A stretch of 64,000 bases of DNA from Costus lasius (Eukaryota > Streptophyta > Magnoliopsida > Zingiberales > Costaceae), in NCBI GenBank assembly GCA_027563935.2, contig CM050448.1, forward strand, positions 121,322,493 to 121,386,492, given 5' to 3'. Each line of letters begins with the position of its first letter. The stretch's first letter is position 1. Of the stretch, positions 22,712 through 37,345 are shown piece by piece. The notes beneath the pieces are model-generated. The model ran no database searches. It worked only from the letters and a program-made list of their open reading frames with translations, and had not been told where the DNA came from. The position numbers and the translations under genes are program-made.

Positions 22712-24063
22712 TTTTTATAGTATATATATACTAGATATATATTTCTTATAAATTACAATAGGCAATAATTGATTTCAATAAGCAATAGAATGTCGCACAT
22801 CAAATCACATAATAAACACAAAAAAGCTAGTGCCATATGGCTAGATCACTAAAGGTCGCACCCAAGTGATGCAAGTGTTTGTGAATTAGTAGCCAATGGG
22901 CTTGTGTCATATAGCTGGATCTAAGCATTCTAAAATATCAATGGGCTTCTTTCAAATGATGGGAAAGAAAGAAAAGGCCAATCCATTAAGCATTTCCCCT
23001 CCTCGATCCAATAACTATAAGAGCATGCTTTCCTCATCCTCAAAGTTACTTGCTGGTATGATGGGGATATTTTCCTTTTCATCCCACCCCGGCACCTCTT
23101 TTTATTACCTCAAGCCCATGGTTGTTTTTCTAGCTGTAGATGTGCATTGGGTAGCTCATAGCCTCATAAATGTCAACTTAAGCCATTCCATTTTACTCTT
23201 TGGCTTTTAGCCCAATTACTTTCAGTAACTTCACCTCTCCTGTGTGCTGTGAACGTGTGATAGGTCCAGCGAGACAACAAAGCATCATTTTGGAACTGAA
23301 GATTGAAGAATACTAAAAAGTGTCCATTAAACCTGAGCTACCGATTTAACTAATCTGTTGACCAAAACTAAGTGCTCCATCAATCACGGAAATCTACATA
23401 TGTGCCTCAAAAGCTGCTTGCCGCATTAAGTATCGACTGATCTCAAGCAGCGGATAGTCAAAACACCATATCTAATTTGATTAATTGCTCTCCACCGCAG
23501 CAAGAGTACGCTGAAGAAATCATTGCAGTGTTTTATTTCTCTTGAGAAGCAAGCCAAGTCCAACTAAAGCGAGGAGGCTGGTCCACGAGCTGCACCTGCC
23601 CCCACACAACATGGACATTCCATGAATTCCTGCTCCTAAATCTGCTACTGACTTCTTTAAATCCATTCGGCTCCAAGCTCATTCTGGACGTTGCAGTCTT
23701 GCGCAGGGGATAATTGCACAGTTACAAGGAATTGATATAACAAAAGTATCACTTGGATGCAAGGGGCAGTGATATCTCACCTAACACAGCGGCAGATGTG
23801 AGACAAAAAGGACCAAGCAGCTAGCTGTTCGAGGGGGTGAAGTGATCGGCAGCTCATGCGGGCAATGAAGCAAAGCGAGCTTGCCATTACTGCTCACAAC
23901 TTCCATGCTCAGGGATTCCTTGGAGTAGCATGAAAGCCTTTGGTTTCTGGATCCACCCCTACCACCCAACTACAATGAGCAAGTCTCAAGACTTGCCATT
24001 CTTGGCTCTTTATTGACCTTTTGATCATTCTTCTCCATTCCCTATTCTTCTGGCACCAGGAAA
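22209..24063. other. Divergent intergenic region between PLAC8 and formin genes
   Basis: AT-rich stretch of 1.85 kb that must hold both promoters. It contains a (TA)n tract at 22673-22704. The ORFs at 22896-23210 and 23781-23969 match nothing I know. Confidence 0.55.
22673..22704. repeat. (TA)n microsatellite
   Basis: Uninterrupted alternating TA run of about 32 bases, likely length-polymorphic. Confidence 0.9.
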
Positions 24064-25248
24064 ATGATCTCAGCCTCCAGGTTCCTTTGCCTGCTCATTC
24101 TGATGGCTGGCTCTACGTTCGTCTTCTTCAACTCCCGGTTCGTGAGCTCACCTTGGAACCAAGACGAGAGCAACAACGCCCTGCAGTTACCCTTCAGAAC
24201 AAACAGGCGAATCCAAGTTGAACAGGTGTCTGGAGAAGACAATGCTGGTGGAGAAATGGGGATTTGGGGGTTCACAAGGTTCAGATTCCTTCTTGGCACC
24301 AACATTCTCGGCCGCAAAAGAGCAAGGCATGGGAGAGTTGAGCACTACTCCCCGGCTCCAGCTCCTGCCATTGGAGCTGAAACCCCAGCCCCATTCCCCG
24401 CATTCAAGGCTTATGCTCGCCCTCCACCACTGCGTCACCGGCCCCACATCGCGCCCGCGCAGAGTCTCGAGTACGGAAGTGGAAAGCAGACTACAGAAAG
24501 GCGTCGACGAGTCGTCGTCGCCCTCGCCGCGGCCGCTGTCGGCGCAACCCTCTTCGTTTTCGGCGCTGCCATCTTTTTACTCTGTAGGAGGTCTCGGAAG
24601 AGAACGTCCAAGAAGAGGTCAGAGGGATTGATGCTTCTTCGGGCATCCTCTGCCTCTGCTGCCAGCAACAAGGTGAGCTTTGATCCCGGCTCGGACCAGT
24701 TCTATATGAATTCTTTGGCCAAATACCTGGAGGGCGATCTCAGTCTCTATCAAACAGCTCAAGTCAAGAATGTGGACGAATCCAAGTGTGAGTCGGGCAA
24801 CGTGAGTTGTTTGGATGAGGAGAATGTTCCCGCGGAGGAGAATCTATCGTCGTCGGATAATGAATCGTTCCATTCCGTTTCTTCTCGTCCTCTGAATCAC
24901 GCGTCTCTGTGTTCATCAGATGATAATTTCTGCCACCGTTCGGAGAATTGCTCTCCAATTAGCTCCTACAGATCGGTTTCCCCAGGTCATAATGTCCCAT
25001 CATGTTCTGTACTCTCACCAAATCGCAGAAGTTTTGTGATTCCCCACAAGGTATCAGCACCAACGCATTCCTTTCTCTGCTCCTCTTCGCAAAGTTTTCG
25101 AGGAAGAAAGGTTCAAGTCCGTAACGTTGAATCTAGTAGTCTTCAGATAGCGAAATTCTCTTCGAAGACAGACGTGATTTCTACCGCAAATGATAGTTGT
25201 AAGCCTGTATGCTCTTCTACAAAGCCATTGGCTACTAATGGACACGTT

Positions 25249-25280
<32 letters not shown>

Positions 25281-26912
25281 ACCACCACCGCCGCCGCCGC
25301 CACCACCACCACCCACGAAACCACCCTCCTTCCCGAAGAGTTGCAGTTCCGGCCGCCCGCCACCGCCGCCGCCATGCCCAAATCAGCTTATCGCACCTGT
25401 TGGCAAAGATGGCACTCCGTTGCCCAAGTTGAAACCTCTCCATTGGGACAAGGTGAGAGCTGCACCTGACCGTTGCATGGTGTGGGACAAGATAAGATCA
25501 AGCTCGTTTGAGTAAGAATCATTCTTCATCTCCTTTTTCTTCTTTCAGTACCTTGTCATATGCTGCAATCTAAAGCTTGACGTGTGACAGATTTGATGAG
25601 AAGATGATCGAATCTCTCTTCGGCTACAACTTGCATACCTCATCCAAGATCGAAGACGGAAAGAGCAAAACGCCATCTCCCACAAAGCACACAATGGAGC
25701 ATAAGAGACTGCAGAACACCACCATTCTGATGAAGGCCTTAAATGCCAGTGCTGAACAAGTTTGCAACGCATTAATGATAGGTAAGGAAAAAAAACTCAA
25801 TCCTTTAGCATGCATGATTCACCACTCAGTCAATCGAGGGACTTTGCCTAACCTGTAATCCTTAGGAGAAGGATTGGCCACGCAACAGCTGGAAGCACTT
25901 GTGAAGATGACACCAACGAAGGAAGAAGAAGAAAAGCTGTCCAATTTCGACGGAAATGTGGATGAATTAGATCCAGCGGAGAAGTTTCTCAAGTCAGTAC
26001 TATGTATATCTTATGCATTCACAAGGAGTGAAGTCATGTTGTATAGAGAAACATTTGACGATGAAGTTAGCCATGTCAGAAGCTCTTTCGGAATGATTGA
26101 AGTAAGGAGTCAAAACATTAGGTTTTTCTTAAATCAGAATCATCTCAGCTGGCAGCTAATTGATTTTAATATTCTCCCAGGGAGCTTGCAAGGAACTCAC
26201 ATCAAGTAAGCTTTTCTTCAGATTGCTCGAAGCAGTGCTTAAAACCGGAAACAGGATGAACGTCGGCACCATTCGAGGCGGCGCGAGGGCCTTCAAACTG
26301 GATGCTCTGTTGAAACTGGCGGATGTGAAAGGAACAGACGGAAAGACAACCTTGCTGCACTTTGTTTTGCAAGAGATTGTTCGGTTAGAACGAGCAAATT
26401 CAACGGAGATCGAAACGGGGAAGATTGCTTCAGAAGAAAGAGACGAGGGTTACAGAGCAATGGGGCTGAAACTAGTTGCAGGACTGAGCTCTGAACTCTG
26501 CAATGCGAAGAAGACAGCCACGGTTGACTTGGATGCGTTGGTAACCTCGGTCTCAAATCTCTCAACTGGGTTGTGCCAGTTAAAACAGTTGGTAGAAGAT
26601 TTAGGCGTCAACGAGCGGAGTAAGAGGTTTGTGCAGTCTATGAAATCCTTTATGAGCGACGCTGAAAGGATCATACAAGAGCTCAAGGATGCTGAGAAGA
26701 GAGTCTTGTTTCAGGTTAGGAACATTACAGAGTACTATCATGGAAATGCGAGCAAGGATGAGGTCAATCCACTTGGAATATTTGTAATCGTGAGGGACTT
26801 CCTTTGTATGCTCGATCGAGTGTGTAAAGAGGTGAGTAGCTCCAAGATTCATCAAGGTCCATTTCAGTTGCCGCCTTTTGATAGGAGGAGCTCAGCTTCT
26901 TCTTCCTCCTGA
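24064..26912 (+). CDS. Group I plant formin (FH1-FH2 actin nucleator)
   Basis: Four exons: 24064-25511, 25591-25781, 25866-26101 and 26181-26912 (2607 nt, 868 aa, phases consistent). Domain order is typical of class I formins. A signal peptide (residues 1 to ~23) comes first, then a short basic/Pro-rich extracellular part with SPAPAPAIG and PAPFPAF. A transmembrane helix follows at about 150-174 ([20 protein letters not shown]) with a basic stop-transfer RRSRKR, then a Ser-rich cytosolic linker. The FH1 proline run at ~395-420 is encoded by a CCN microsatellite at 25249-25313. The FH2 domain runs from [20 protein letters not shown] (~445) to the end, including [20 protein letters not shown] and [13 protein letters not shown]2 dimers nucleate and elongate actin filaments, and FH1 binds profilin-actin. 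Membrane anchoring links this activity to the plasma membrane or cell wall. No disruption seen. Confidence 0.93.
25249..25313 (+). repeat. CCA/CCG trinucleotide run encoding the FH1 polyproline
   Basis: About 22 consecutive proline codons alternate CCA and CCG. Length change here would alter the profilin-binding tract of the formin without shifting frame. Confidence 0.9.
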
Positions 26913-28012
26913 TCTATAACCAATTGCAGAGAAGTTTGTATCTTATCCTTTTTTGTGTGACAAGTGTATGTAGATGACCTGAACATAATTTTTTGAAGTA
27001 GTAATCTTGATTTGGTTTCTGTTGATTTGACTTTATTGCAATTGGCAATAGCAACAGGCAAGTGCGAATTATGTAACCTTAAATATGTTTAAAAATCACA
27101 AAAACAAGTAGCACTCAGATTCTACAGTCCAGAACACCACTTTTTTAAAACGGGATCATCATAAAAATCTGTTAACCCAGTATCAAATGGCACAGCAAGC
27201 GAGCTCTATTAATGTCTTGTCTGGCCTAGATTACGCTGAATCTAAAGCATTTATTTCTTAATTACTTCAGATTAAGCTCCAAACCCAACAGCGCTCTACC
27301 TAGAAGTCAATTCAAAATTGAATTGTAGGTTCGATGCAAAATTATAATCAAATCATATGTCTACTTCGAAATTATACTGCATTTTTATCTGTCAGCAAGT
27401 TCCAAATCTAATCCAAATTACGATTACCATATATTTGACTAAATTAGATTTCATGTTTGACCTTAGATTGCCCATTTAAAGATTTCTTGATCTAGATTGG
27501 ATCACATCCATCTGATTATCCATTAGCTCTCATGTTAATTAAAACCTCTTATTTACTTTCTTTATATTATTGTAGATGTGATTAGTGGAAAAGTCGAAAT
27601 GAGTTATTTATTTCGTATATTCCCACGTTTTATTTGATTAGTTAACGTCTCTATTTACTAAAGAATTTTAAGGATTATTTTTTAGAGAAAAAAAGAGATG
27701 AATGTAAACGTGAAACCCTTTTAGAAAAAAGAAAAAAGTGAAGAGACTTTTTCCTCCATCACATATTTTCTTTATGATATCAGGATAGGCAAGCAACCAA
27801 TCAGAATAAACCTATCTGCCACTTGTTCTAAAAGCAGTGGTCAGAGGTTGACTCGCCGGATGATCTCAGGATATTGAGGTAAAAGGGCAAAACGAGCAAA
27901 ACGAGAATAAGGTGGAGAAGGTAGAAGAAAGGGAAACTTTTCGCCGGAGTCAACCGCTGCCTACCAGTGACAAAAGAAGCTGCTGCTCTGAGTCCTGACT
28001 AGGCAGAGCTCT
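26913..28012. other. Intergenic region between formin and CURT1A
   Basis: The first part is the formin 3' end; the rest is AT-rich. A CCAAT motif (CAACCAATCAG, 27797-27801) lies about 210 bases upstream of the CURT1A start and could be a promoter element. Nothing else was recognised. Confidence 0.5.
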
Positions 28013-31000
28013 ATGGCAGCGACGGCGTTTATAGCGTCCTCTTCAGCGACAGCGCTCGGCGGAGCTCGCCTCCCAGCTCCCGGCTCAGCTGCTCTCCGGG
28101 CCCCCGCCCTCCCCCCGCAACCACTCCGACGCTCGTCATCGTTCCAGCCCCTTCCTCTCTCTTTCTCTCACTCTCTTGGTATATTTTTGCACCTTTCATC
28201 TTGTTAATTTCAAGTAGTAGCTTCTTTAGAGCAGAATTGTAAAATGCCAAGTTTATTTACCTAGAATTTTGCGACTCAAATATAATTTGAGCATCCCTAG
28301 CTTGAATTGGTCGCTTATTAGAATTTAGGGTTGTGAGGAAATTTTACTTGTCCTGCTTATTAAATCTGAATTCGATTGCATATGGGCGTAGGCGACAATG
28401 AAAAAACTTTTCTTGGACATTGAAACCACTTGGAGAAACAATACGCTATTTAATAGACTCGTTTTGGAACAAATTCTAGACTCCCGATATTCATTTGTTT
28501 TTGTTCTTTATTCGAAGTATTTCTTTTTTAAAAAAAAAAAAGATTATCATGGGGTCTATTATTATTTGGTAAAGTATTGATTGATACATTTCTTACTGGT
28601 AGATGCTAGAGGGTTCTCTTCACTCAGGACAAGAGCTTCTTCTTCCTCGGAAGAATCATCTGGTCCTGCTGATGAGCTTCTGGCAGATTTGAAGGAGAAA
28701 GTATGTACACTAAATTCCTGCAGACTAATTAGCTTTCTTTACCCACGGATTATCCTATAATGAATCTACTGGGTTATCACAGTGGGATTCAATTGAGAAC
28801 AAATCCACAGTCTTCTTATATGGGGGAGGCGCAATTGTTGCACTGTGGCTGTCCACGGTTGTTGTTGGTGCTGTCAACTCAGTTCCTCTGGTACTGTTAC
28901 TTATGTATTGTAGATTTCCGTACTCCTAAACTAAAAGATGCATTGTAGCTGCTTGCATCTGTAATGCTACAAGTTATAACATGTGTATGAGTTATTTAAG
29001 AGGATTTTGAACTATAGGGATTAACAAATGCAGGAGTTTGAAGTTATAGTTTTTCAAAATCCTATATTTTTACATTTTTGTTTGGATTGACTTTGAAGCT
29101 TTTCTATTAGTAGGTAACCATAAAATTTACTATTTTTCTAGATTTAGCTCATACAATTTTTTTTTTTCATCCAGAATAAACATACAAACTTTAAAATTAG
29201 TTAGTTCATAGAGCTTATAGTTTTTTTTTCTCAAGTTAGTCTCTAAAATTTATGTTTTTCTAATTAGCCCCAAAGTATTTTATTTCTTATTATCTTGGTC
29301 TCTAAGCTGTGTTTCTCAGTGTTACAAAGTTTAGAGGCCAATTTATGCGAGATAAAATTTAGGTAAACAATGAGAATTAATATTAAATTTTAGGAACTAA
29401 ATTGAGAAGAATAAATATTTAAATACCAAATGTAGCTGAAACATTAATTTTCATGGAATGCCTTTTTACAAAAATAATGAACAAAGTGAGAAGAGGCTTA
29501 AGGTTCATGAACTAGATTGAGTGAAAAATTCTAACAAAAACTGAGAAAAAAAATTAAGAGATGGATTGAAAAGAAATATTAACCTTCAAGGAATAATATT
29601 AAAAAAAAAAACTAAATATTTGGAGACTACACTCATAAACTTAGCTAAATTTAGGGACCAAATTAGAGAAAAAAACGTGAACCTAAGTAACTAAACTATT
29701 GAAACAAACTATTTAGGACACTAAGTACTGAATTAATTAAAAGAGAACAAATCTGAGATAAGTTGTACTCTAGGGAGTAAAGTAGAACATTGAAAACTTC
29801 AGGAATAAATTTAGAAAATAAAATTTTTGGGAGAAAAATATTAAAATGTTAAATAAAATTGTAAGGACCAAACTGAAAAGGTTACAAACTTTCAGGATTA
29901 ACTAAGAAAATTTTCATATTCTAAAGATCAAATTCAGAACATTTATAAGTTTTAAAGGGCCTTATTTCTATTACTAGAGTTATATATCACATAGATTTCA
30001 AAGAACATGTTTAAGAAAGATCTCAACTAAGTATTTTTGGCCCCATAGGAGTTAACTATCCTCTTGAATTATAAATCCAGTACAATCCCAACATAATTTG
30101 AATGTTTTTCATGACCGTTCTTTAACCCAAATCCCTTTTAGAAAATCTTTTTTGTCTTGAATCGGTATGCTTGATTGTCTATTTATGCAGGTTAAAAGTA
30201 GTGTTGTTGATAGATTTTGTAATCACATGGCATTCCTATTTAAGCACTGACAGGATTGTTTCTGACATGGTTTTAGCTTCCAAAACTAATGGAACTAGTT
30301 GGCCTTGGATACACTGGGTGGTTCGTATATCGGTACCTACTGTTCAAGGTATAGCTTACTTAATACACAGATGTTCTTTCTGTTTGAATCAGAAATTTGA
30401 TATGCCGTAATAGCTTTAGCTACAAATGCTTATATTTCTGTGTCGTGGTATGCATCGATGCAGTTGAATGTTCATAAGCACCATTGAATTTGACCGTGGG
30501 CCGTCCAAAGCTTTGTGGCCAAATGACATTGAAAGAAAATTATTTTATTAAAAATACATAATCATGTACATATTCCATAAATATGTGATGTTGCAGTTTA
30601 GTTTCAAAGAGAAGTGAGAAAAGATTTATCATGGTATATCAGTTAATTTCACACTCCTATATTATAGTGACTTCAAAAGAAAACTAAAGAACTCAAGAAA
30701 TACAATCTCTAAACAAAACCTACAAGCAAAAGAAAACGATAGTGGAAACTTGGCTTAAGTGTGCTATTCATGATAGGTATATACCCATAATGATGTCAAT
30801 TGTCAAGTCAAGCACAACAAAACCAATGACTAATAATTAGTGGTAGCTGAAAATCTGCTAATACATAGTTCCTACTAGATCCTCAGCTGAACTGTTCAAA
30901 TACCTTCAATTACAAAATCAGACAACTAGGAATAGAATATGACCCCATTTATAAATTCCTTTTGTAGACATCCTTTCTGAGCAAGCATCGTAGCAATTTG

Positions 31001-31778
31001 ATGACCCTATTCAATTATGTAGCCTTCAAGATTCTCAATCCTGAGTTGTATAAGGTCTCCAACTTACTATCAGTAACTCACTCGTAAATTTGACTCTAGT
31101 ATTTAAAACAGTTCTAAAAATATCTTTAGAAGCATCAGTAGTCAATGTCCAAAAAATACATATTATATGGCCCCTGCTTAGCGAGCAGACATAAGATCTC
31201 CGAGAATAACACCATAATTAGCCAGGTTCTTATCAGAAAATATCTAGATACTTGAGATACCCTCGTTACTAAATAGGCTAAAAAAACTGCATGTAGACTG
31301 CTGTTGGAATCTATTGAATCGCATATTTGATCTTATTTATCGTTAACTGGATGGTAGATCTATTTTCATGACGAAAATCTTATTCCGGTTCCTTCACTCT
31401 TCCTTATTAAGTGCGTTCTTTACTTTCCATGGAGGACTGTGGCAAGTAAAGGATAATTTTGATTGATTCCTCTTAAGTAATATGTCTGATGCAACATTCT
31501 GAAAGTGAGAGACCTCTTTTTTTGCATAGTAGAAGCTGCGGTAATTTATTTCATGAGAGATGGCATGATATACTCAAGTATGAAAGGGATATATGCCTAG
31601 ATTAGTGAAATTGTTCCTTTAATTATCTTAAAGTTTATGGTGGTTCATTTCGCCTCCTTATTTGTTGTCGTTATATTTTTATCTTACAAGCTATATTTCT
31701 TATTCACAGGAAAGCAGAAAAGAACTAGCCAATGATATTGAATCTTTAAAGAAGAAGATTTCTGGAGCAGGGGAATAA
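28013..31778 (+). CDS. CURT1A: CURVATURE THYLAKOID 1A-like protein, chloroplast
   Basis: Five exons: 28013-28178, 28603-28700, 28783-28890, 30277-30348 and 31710-31778 (513 nt, 170 aa). Residues 1 to ~66 are an Ala/Ser/Pro-rich chloroplast transit peptide. The mature part has an N-terminal helix (DELLADLKEKWDSIENKSTV). The first transmembrane segment is YGGGAIVALWLSTVVVGAVN and the second is LVGLGYTGWFVYRYLLF. A C-terminal amphipathic helix follows (ESRKELANDIESLKKKI). This order and these motifs match Arabidopsis CURT1A closely. CURT1 proteins oligomerise and bend the thylakoid membrane at grana margins, so they control grana size. Introns 3 and 4 are long (about 1.4 kb each); intron 3 holds degenerate A-rich repeats. 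No coding defects are visible. Confidence 0.93.
29040..29990. repeat. Degenerate A-rich repeats in CURT1A intron 3
   Basis: Variants of short phrases such as AGGGACCAAATTAGAG, AGGAACTAAATTGAGA and AAGGACCAAACTGAAA recur at irregular intervals of about 60-80 bases, between stretches rich in AAATTT. This looks like a decayed minisatellite or repeat-derived element. No coding capacity. Confidence 0.5.
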
Positions 31779-32480
31779 AGGAAGTCAGCAGGCAATCCCC
31801 GATGATTCTCTTGGTGACATGTATTGTGCACACTTATGTAGCTCATTTATCAGCGTTTTGTGTTATTTCTCTTGAGAATTCATCGTCTTGTAATGCCGTA
31901 ACTATTTGTCTTCAGAAGTTCTCTTCAGAGAAACAAGTTTATAAAATTACGTGTTTTCTTCGTCGTAGCTCCTTATATTTATACATCCACTACCTCTCGT
32001 GTTCTGTAACATGATCTTGCGTGGACCTAGAACCCTGTGTAGTTTCTTTATCCTTGCATCGGTGTATGGGATATTTGTTTTACGATATTATTCGTTTGGT
32101 AAGAGAAGCATATGCCAAAAATGTACTGATGATTACAATTTACATGATACATAGACATTTATTCCGAAGTGCTTTTACCAAGAACCCGTTGCTGACTACA
32201 GAAATCATATCATTATAAATATTAACAAACTATAATATTTATAATTTTACTAATTATTTATGTATTATGTATAATATAATTAATTTAAAATTTTTTTACT
32301 CTTTTCTTATTTTCTTTCCTTCCACTGAAACACAGGACCTATAAGGGAAAGCAATGATTTCTTTTCCTCCTTATTTTTTTTCTCTCTTTATTTACTTTCT
32401 TTGCTAATTTCTTTCTTTCGACCGAAACAGGCCGTAAAAGTCATTCGTTGAAACATTTGGTAATAGAATTTAAAACCAAA

Positions 32481-32792
32481 TTAATCAAACACAAAACATT
32501 CATCACAGATTGCGTAGTACAAATGGCAAGGAGACCGGTTAACAGGAGCAGAAAAAGAGCAAGTGCGCATCAATGGCATTTCAATACAGCAGTATGCACA
32601 AAATTGACGGGGTGTTTCTTTTAATAAAACTAATGGTTCTGGATGATGAACTACCTCAACATTTTCATATCCCGTTCCTGCCTCTAGCCGCTTCGAGCAC
32701 AGTGCAACTTCTGCTTTGCCTCTCGCTTCAACCATTCGGAGTCCTATCTCTAGCACCTCGCTAGTCGCATCAACCGTTTCCAAGGAACGAGC
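32481..32792 (-). pseudogene. Orphan exon-like ORF of unknown family
   Basis: On the minus strand an acceptor-like TTTAG at 32797-32793 is followed by an ORF of about 103 codons to a stop at 32481. It begins ARSLETVDATSEVLEIGLRM and continues with a mixed-charge sequence (VEARGKAEVALCSKRLEAG). The first ~55 residues look like real protein; the remainder is Cys/Leu-rich and less convincing. No start codon or partner exon was found in the AT-rich sequence upstream on that strand. It may be a terminal exon of a lost gene or captured gene sequence. I do not recognise the family. Confidence 0.3.
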
Positions 32793-33450
32793 CTAAACTT
32801 TATGTACAAGAAAAACTAATTAAATAATTTCATTAATAAAATTATAATTTTAAATATAGATATAAATTATTTTCAATGAATGCGACCTAGGGATATTGAT
32901 CTATTTCGCATAACTAAAATTTTTAGCTTTTACTAGTTTGGGTAACAGTAAGTAGGAGATAATAGCTTCTAAAAAAGCAATTGCTTTTGAGTTCCAAAAA
33001 CCCAAAAACTGATAATTAATAGCTTCTTAAAAAAGCAGTGACTTTTGAGCTCCAAAAACCCAAAAACTGATAATTAAACACTCTACTTCTGAAAATTTAC
33101 TTATGCCAGAATGTCTGAAAGCACGGGAGAACATTATTTTGCTGATATTATTACAACGATCAGCTAAAAAACTGTGTCAAACTCACCCATTATATATTTA
33201 CTTGTCACGTTTAATATTTATATGCATAAGTTTTACTAGAGAATTATATAATTTCTTAAAGGACGCTATTTAGATACATCTCATTTAGTATTATTTAGCT
33301 ACTCAAATTTATACGTAGAATAATCTGTGTTTTTTTATTAGACGTTAGTCTTGGTATTGCGTATCGCTAAATTTGAAACCCATGCTGTCCAACACATGGC
33401 TACGCATCATAGGTCCATTGACCACAATGCAATTGCTTTCTTTTTATCTG
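32793..33450. other. Upstream region of the 14-3-3 gene
   Basis: AT-rich, with a roughly 60-bp near-duplicate (33 kb: AGCTTCTAAAAAAGCAATTG and AGCTTCTTAAAAAAGCAGTG, each followed by CCAAAAACCCAAAAACTGAT). It presumably contains the 14-3-3 promoter. Confidence 0.4.
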
Positions 33451-33645
33451 CGTGCATTCGTCGGTTCTCTCTCTCGCTAGACCTAGTCTCAAAGAGGAGC
33501 GGAAGGGAGAGACTCGTGCAGGGATTTCCGCTTTCGCACTCAGATTAATCTTCCTACCCAATCCGTTTTCACTTGGACCCGTGCTATTAATCTCGCTTTT
33601 TTTCTTAACCAATTTTCTCATCGAAGTAATCTAGTGTCTTTGAAG

Positions 33646-33805
33646 GTGCGTTTTTCCTCTAAATTTTAATATTTTTTTGCTCGATGTTTTTGAATATGTA
33701 CTTCGCTTGATCGGCTTCATTGCTCGATCTACCTATTTCTTGGAAAGCTCTTTGACAGATTATACAATGGAAGATGATTGCTTGGTTTGGATTTGTTTCT
33801 TGCAG
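33646..33805 (+). other. Probable intron in the 5' untranslated region of the 14-3-3 gene
   Basis: A donor (TTGAAG|GTGCG) at 33646 and an acceptor after a pyrimidine-rich stretch (TTTCTTGCAG|CATT) ending at 33805 bracket 160 bases before the start codon at 33853. Leader introns are common in plant 14-3-3 genes and often raise expression. Confidence 0.55.
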
Positions 33806-33852
33806 CATTTCTCAGAGATTTGCGTGCTAATTTTGGGGAAAAGGGTGGAAGG

Positions 33853-35560
<1,708 letters not shown>

Positions 35561-36539
35561 CTGGAGGAACAATTGCATGCTCTTTGATAATCATTTCCCC
35601 TAATCTTGGATGTACTGCTTTTTTTGTTATTTCTTTTTCCGGTGTGGTAGAGTGTCTTTTTTTTCCCATTCAACAAGTTTTTGATTGACCTGCGAGGAAG
35701 GATGCTTCTAAAGACAAATTGTTTAAGTTGCTAAGCTTTAGTATGTCATTCTTCTGATTATACATTATTCCGTATTTAACTTTTGAAAGTAAACTTTCAA
35801 ATATTTATTTGATGCATAAACTTATATAACTATTTAAATTTAATTATTTTATTAAATCAATTTGGCATCATATTAATGAGTGATATATAATGTAGCCATC
35901 TCACTAAAATATTGTCGCCTCTAGCCAAATGGCAACAATGATGCTATAGTTTAAATCACATCAATTGCAATGGTATGCCATCCAATTAAAACATACAAGT
36001 AAATTTATATAGTAAATTAAAATATTTAGAAGTTTACATATCAAAATAAATTAATGACAATTTTTATATACTCGATCCAAGAGATTTTGATCAAACTCAT
36101 TCCAAGAGCTTTTATGTGCTAAGCTAAGAATTTAATAATTATCAATTATCAAATTTACTGAACATCAAAATTTATTAAATCAAAATTTTTATTCCCATTA
36201 TATTTATGGAATCAATTTTAAAAATTACCAATCGATAAGTTAAGAACTTTGATAAATTACCAATTTTAATAATATATTTTTATATCATTAAAAAAATATG
36301 AGTTATTATTGAACTGAATTTATCAAATTTACTAAACTAAAAAGTGATTTTTTATTATTTTAGTAATTTTGATAAATTATTGAATTGAAAAAAAAAATAT
36401 TTACCTTTATCAAATACAAAATATGTTGTAGAAGATATTACTCGCGCTGAATTTACTAATTTTTTAAATGCAAATTGGTCATTTTAATTTTTATCGAATT
36501 TTTTCATCCTCTATATGTTGCGTCAAAAATTATATGCTA
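35561..36539. other. Region downstream of the 14-3-3 gene
   Basis: Contains the 14-3-3 3' untranslated region, then very AT-rich sequence with many AAATTTACTAA/TTGATAAATTA phrases. No gene is visible. Confidence 0.5.
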
Positions 36540-37345
36540 GCTCTCAACATAGGATTTACGTATAACCTTAGGGCTTACAAGTTAAACTCAACTCAAGAAC
36601 TTGTAAATGGCCTTATGTTTATATGCTAGCTCATCTTAAGGAGTTTAAGTGGGTCTTAGGGCTTACAAGCAAGCTTAGCTTGAGTACTTATAGATGACTT
36701 TAGTGCTCATAAGTAAGCTTATATTGATAGCTTACACGTGGCCAAAAGGCATATGAATTGTATTAGTGGGCTTATAAGTGGCTTCAAGGCTAGCAAGCAC
36801 ACTCCGAGGGCTTATGGATGCCCTTATGGCTTACAAGTTAGACTAGGTCTAAGCTTATAGGTAGTTTCAAGCCTTATTTTCAAACTCAATTTGAGAGCTT
36901 ATAAATAGCCTTAGAACTTACAAGCAAGCTTAGCCCAATGATTTATAGATGGACTTAGGGGTTATGAACATGGCCTAAGGATTTATAGCTGGCCTTAGTG
37001 TTTTTAACCAAACCTGGCTCAAGGGCTTATGGATGATCTTAGGGTTTATAAGGAGTATAAATGACTCTCCTAATAGCTTATGGCCTTGGGGCTTATAAAT
37101 TCCTTGCGCTTACACGCAAGCTTGGGTAGAGAGCTTATAAATGGTGTGAAAGCCTAAAAGCAAGCTTAAATAAAGGAGCTTACGAATGGCTTTAGAACTT
37201 TTGAGTAAGCTTGACCTCATGTATTTTAGATGGACTTAAAATTTATGAGTTATACTTGGCTAGAGGGATTACATATGCCTTAAGGGCTAATGATCAAATT
37301 TATCTTAAGGCATTATAGAATTTGCATGATGATTTCAAGCCCAAG
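36540..37345. repeat. Degenerate ~60-bp tandem array
   Basis: A phrase of the form GGCTTATAAGCAAGCTTAGC, CTTATAGATGGCCTTAGG recurs through about 800 bases (for example near 36577, 36664, 36717, 36779, 36827, 36890, 36930, 37040, 37110 and 37165). Spacing is 45-70 bases and divergence is high. Units contain AAGCTT and partial palindromes (CTTATAAG). No ORF is present. It looks like an ageing minisatellite. Confidence 0.7.
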
